DNA of 41,355 nt from Flavobacteriaceae bacterium. Its GTDB lineage: Bacteria; Bacteroidota; Bacteroidia; Flavobacteriales; Flavobacteriaceae. A model generated the notes under the pieces. It had not been told where the DNA came from and did not search any database. It worked only from the letters and a program-made list of their open reading frames with translations. Positions 41,232 through 41,355 of the stretch are shown here, piece by piece. The stretch spans positions 1-41,355 of the forward strand of contig JAKMFI010000003.1 in the NCBI GenBank assembly GCA_022425505.1, written 5' to 3'. The position numbers and the translations under genes were made by a program. Within the stretch, counting starts at the first letter, position 1; each line of letters opens with the position of its first letter.

Positions 41232-41355
41232 TTAAGGTACAGATACTACCGTTCTAAACCCAGTATGCATACTTCCTGTGTCTGGTGTGGTTTTCATCCG
41301 CATACTGTTTCGGTATCCACTGCAATAACTGTCATGACATAAAAAACTACCGCCT
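41232..41355 (-). CDS. formylglycine-generating enzyme / SUMF1-like protein, C-terminal fragment cut by the window edge
   Basis: On the minus strand a frame enters at the right edge and runs 40 codons to TAA (41234-41232). It begins GGSFLCHDSYCSGYRNSM and continues through KTTPDTGSMHTGFR to VVSVP. This matches the C-terminal end of the FGE-sulfatase family (GGS-x-x-C-x-x-x-x-C-x-x-YR...TPD...GFR). Both active-site cysteines are present as CHDSYC, five residues apart as in true formylglycine-generating enzymes. Such proteins oxidise a cysteine of sulfatases to formylglycine; other members of the fold do unrelated jobs. No start, length or signal peptide is visible. The stretch from the BCCT gene to here holds only the repeats listed. 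Confidence 0.82.
   Translation of the reverse strand, partial: GGSFLCHDSYCSGYRNSMRMKTTPDTGSMHTGFRTVVSVP

Overview
The window is a chromosomal stretch from a member of the Bacteroidota, most likely a gliding-type Flavobacteriaceae and probably marine. The evidence is the gldB-gldC pair, SusC/SusD proteins, TAnnTTTG promoter boxes with an upstream TTTG/TTG, almost no Shine-Dalgarno sequences, a flavobacterial-type DnaG without zinc ligands, and a division cluster that lacks murF and ddl. I do not name a genus.

Layout. (1) 1-1382: the C-terminal two thirds of metF, and a convergent SGNH-hydrolase lipoprotein. (2) 1432-8463: an aromatic amino acid operon. It opens with a promoter, a Tyr/Phe-rich leader peptide and an intrinsic terminator, together a textbook translation-coupled attenuator. 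Then come pheA, an aminotransferase, tyrA and a DAHP synthase-chorismate mutase fusion, followed by rsgA, dtd, a MazG-like pyrophosphohydrolase and aroA. Nearly every junction overlaps by 1-12 nt. (3) 8485-13648: queA, rlmN, a polyprenyl diphosphate synthase and dnaG. (4) 13645-17911: a LuxR-type response regulator and nadE on the minus strand, gldB-gldC on the plus strand, then engB and an alpha/beta hydrolase on the minus strand. (5) 18099-33564: the dcw division and cell-wall cluster mraZ-rsmH-ftsL-ftsI-murE-mraY-murD-ftsW-murG-murC-ftsQ-ftsA-ftsZ, preceded by three MraZ boxes and followed by a YqeY-family gene. (6) 33610-33683: tRNA-Arg(UCG), followed by about 100-bp tandem repeats that each restart with the 3' end of the tRNA. 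(7) 34102-40937: a compact accessory cassette marR-susC-susD-BCCT transporter. It is bracketed by a perfect 18-bp direct repeat (33875-33892 and 40993-41010) that contains the tRNA 3' end. (8) 41012-41355: a terminator, three copies of a dyad-rich repeat, and on the minus strand the last 40 codons of a formylglycine-generating-enzyme-like protein.

How the genes work together. Regions 2-5 are housekeeping. The aromatic operon appears to sense charged tRNA-Tyr/Phe through its leader peptide. The dcw cluster makes and polymerises meso-DAP-type peptidoglycan precursors and builds the Z-ring. Region 7 is the most unusual part. An outer-membrane SusCD pump is fused, with 1-3 nt gaps, to an inner-membrane betaine/choline/carnitine-type transporter under a MarR-family gene. 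This suggests a two-membrane import route for a small zwitterion rather than a glycan, carried on what looks like a tRNA-associated insertion.
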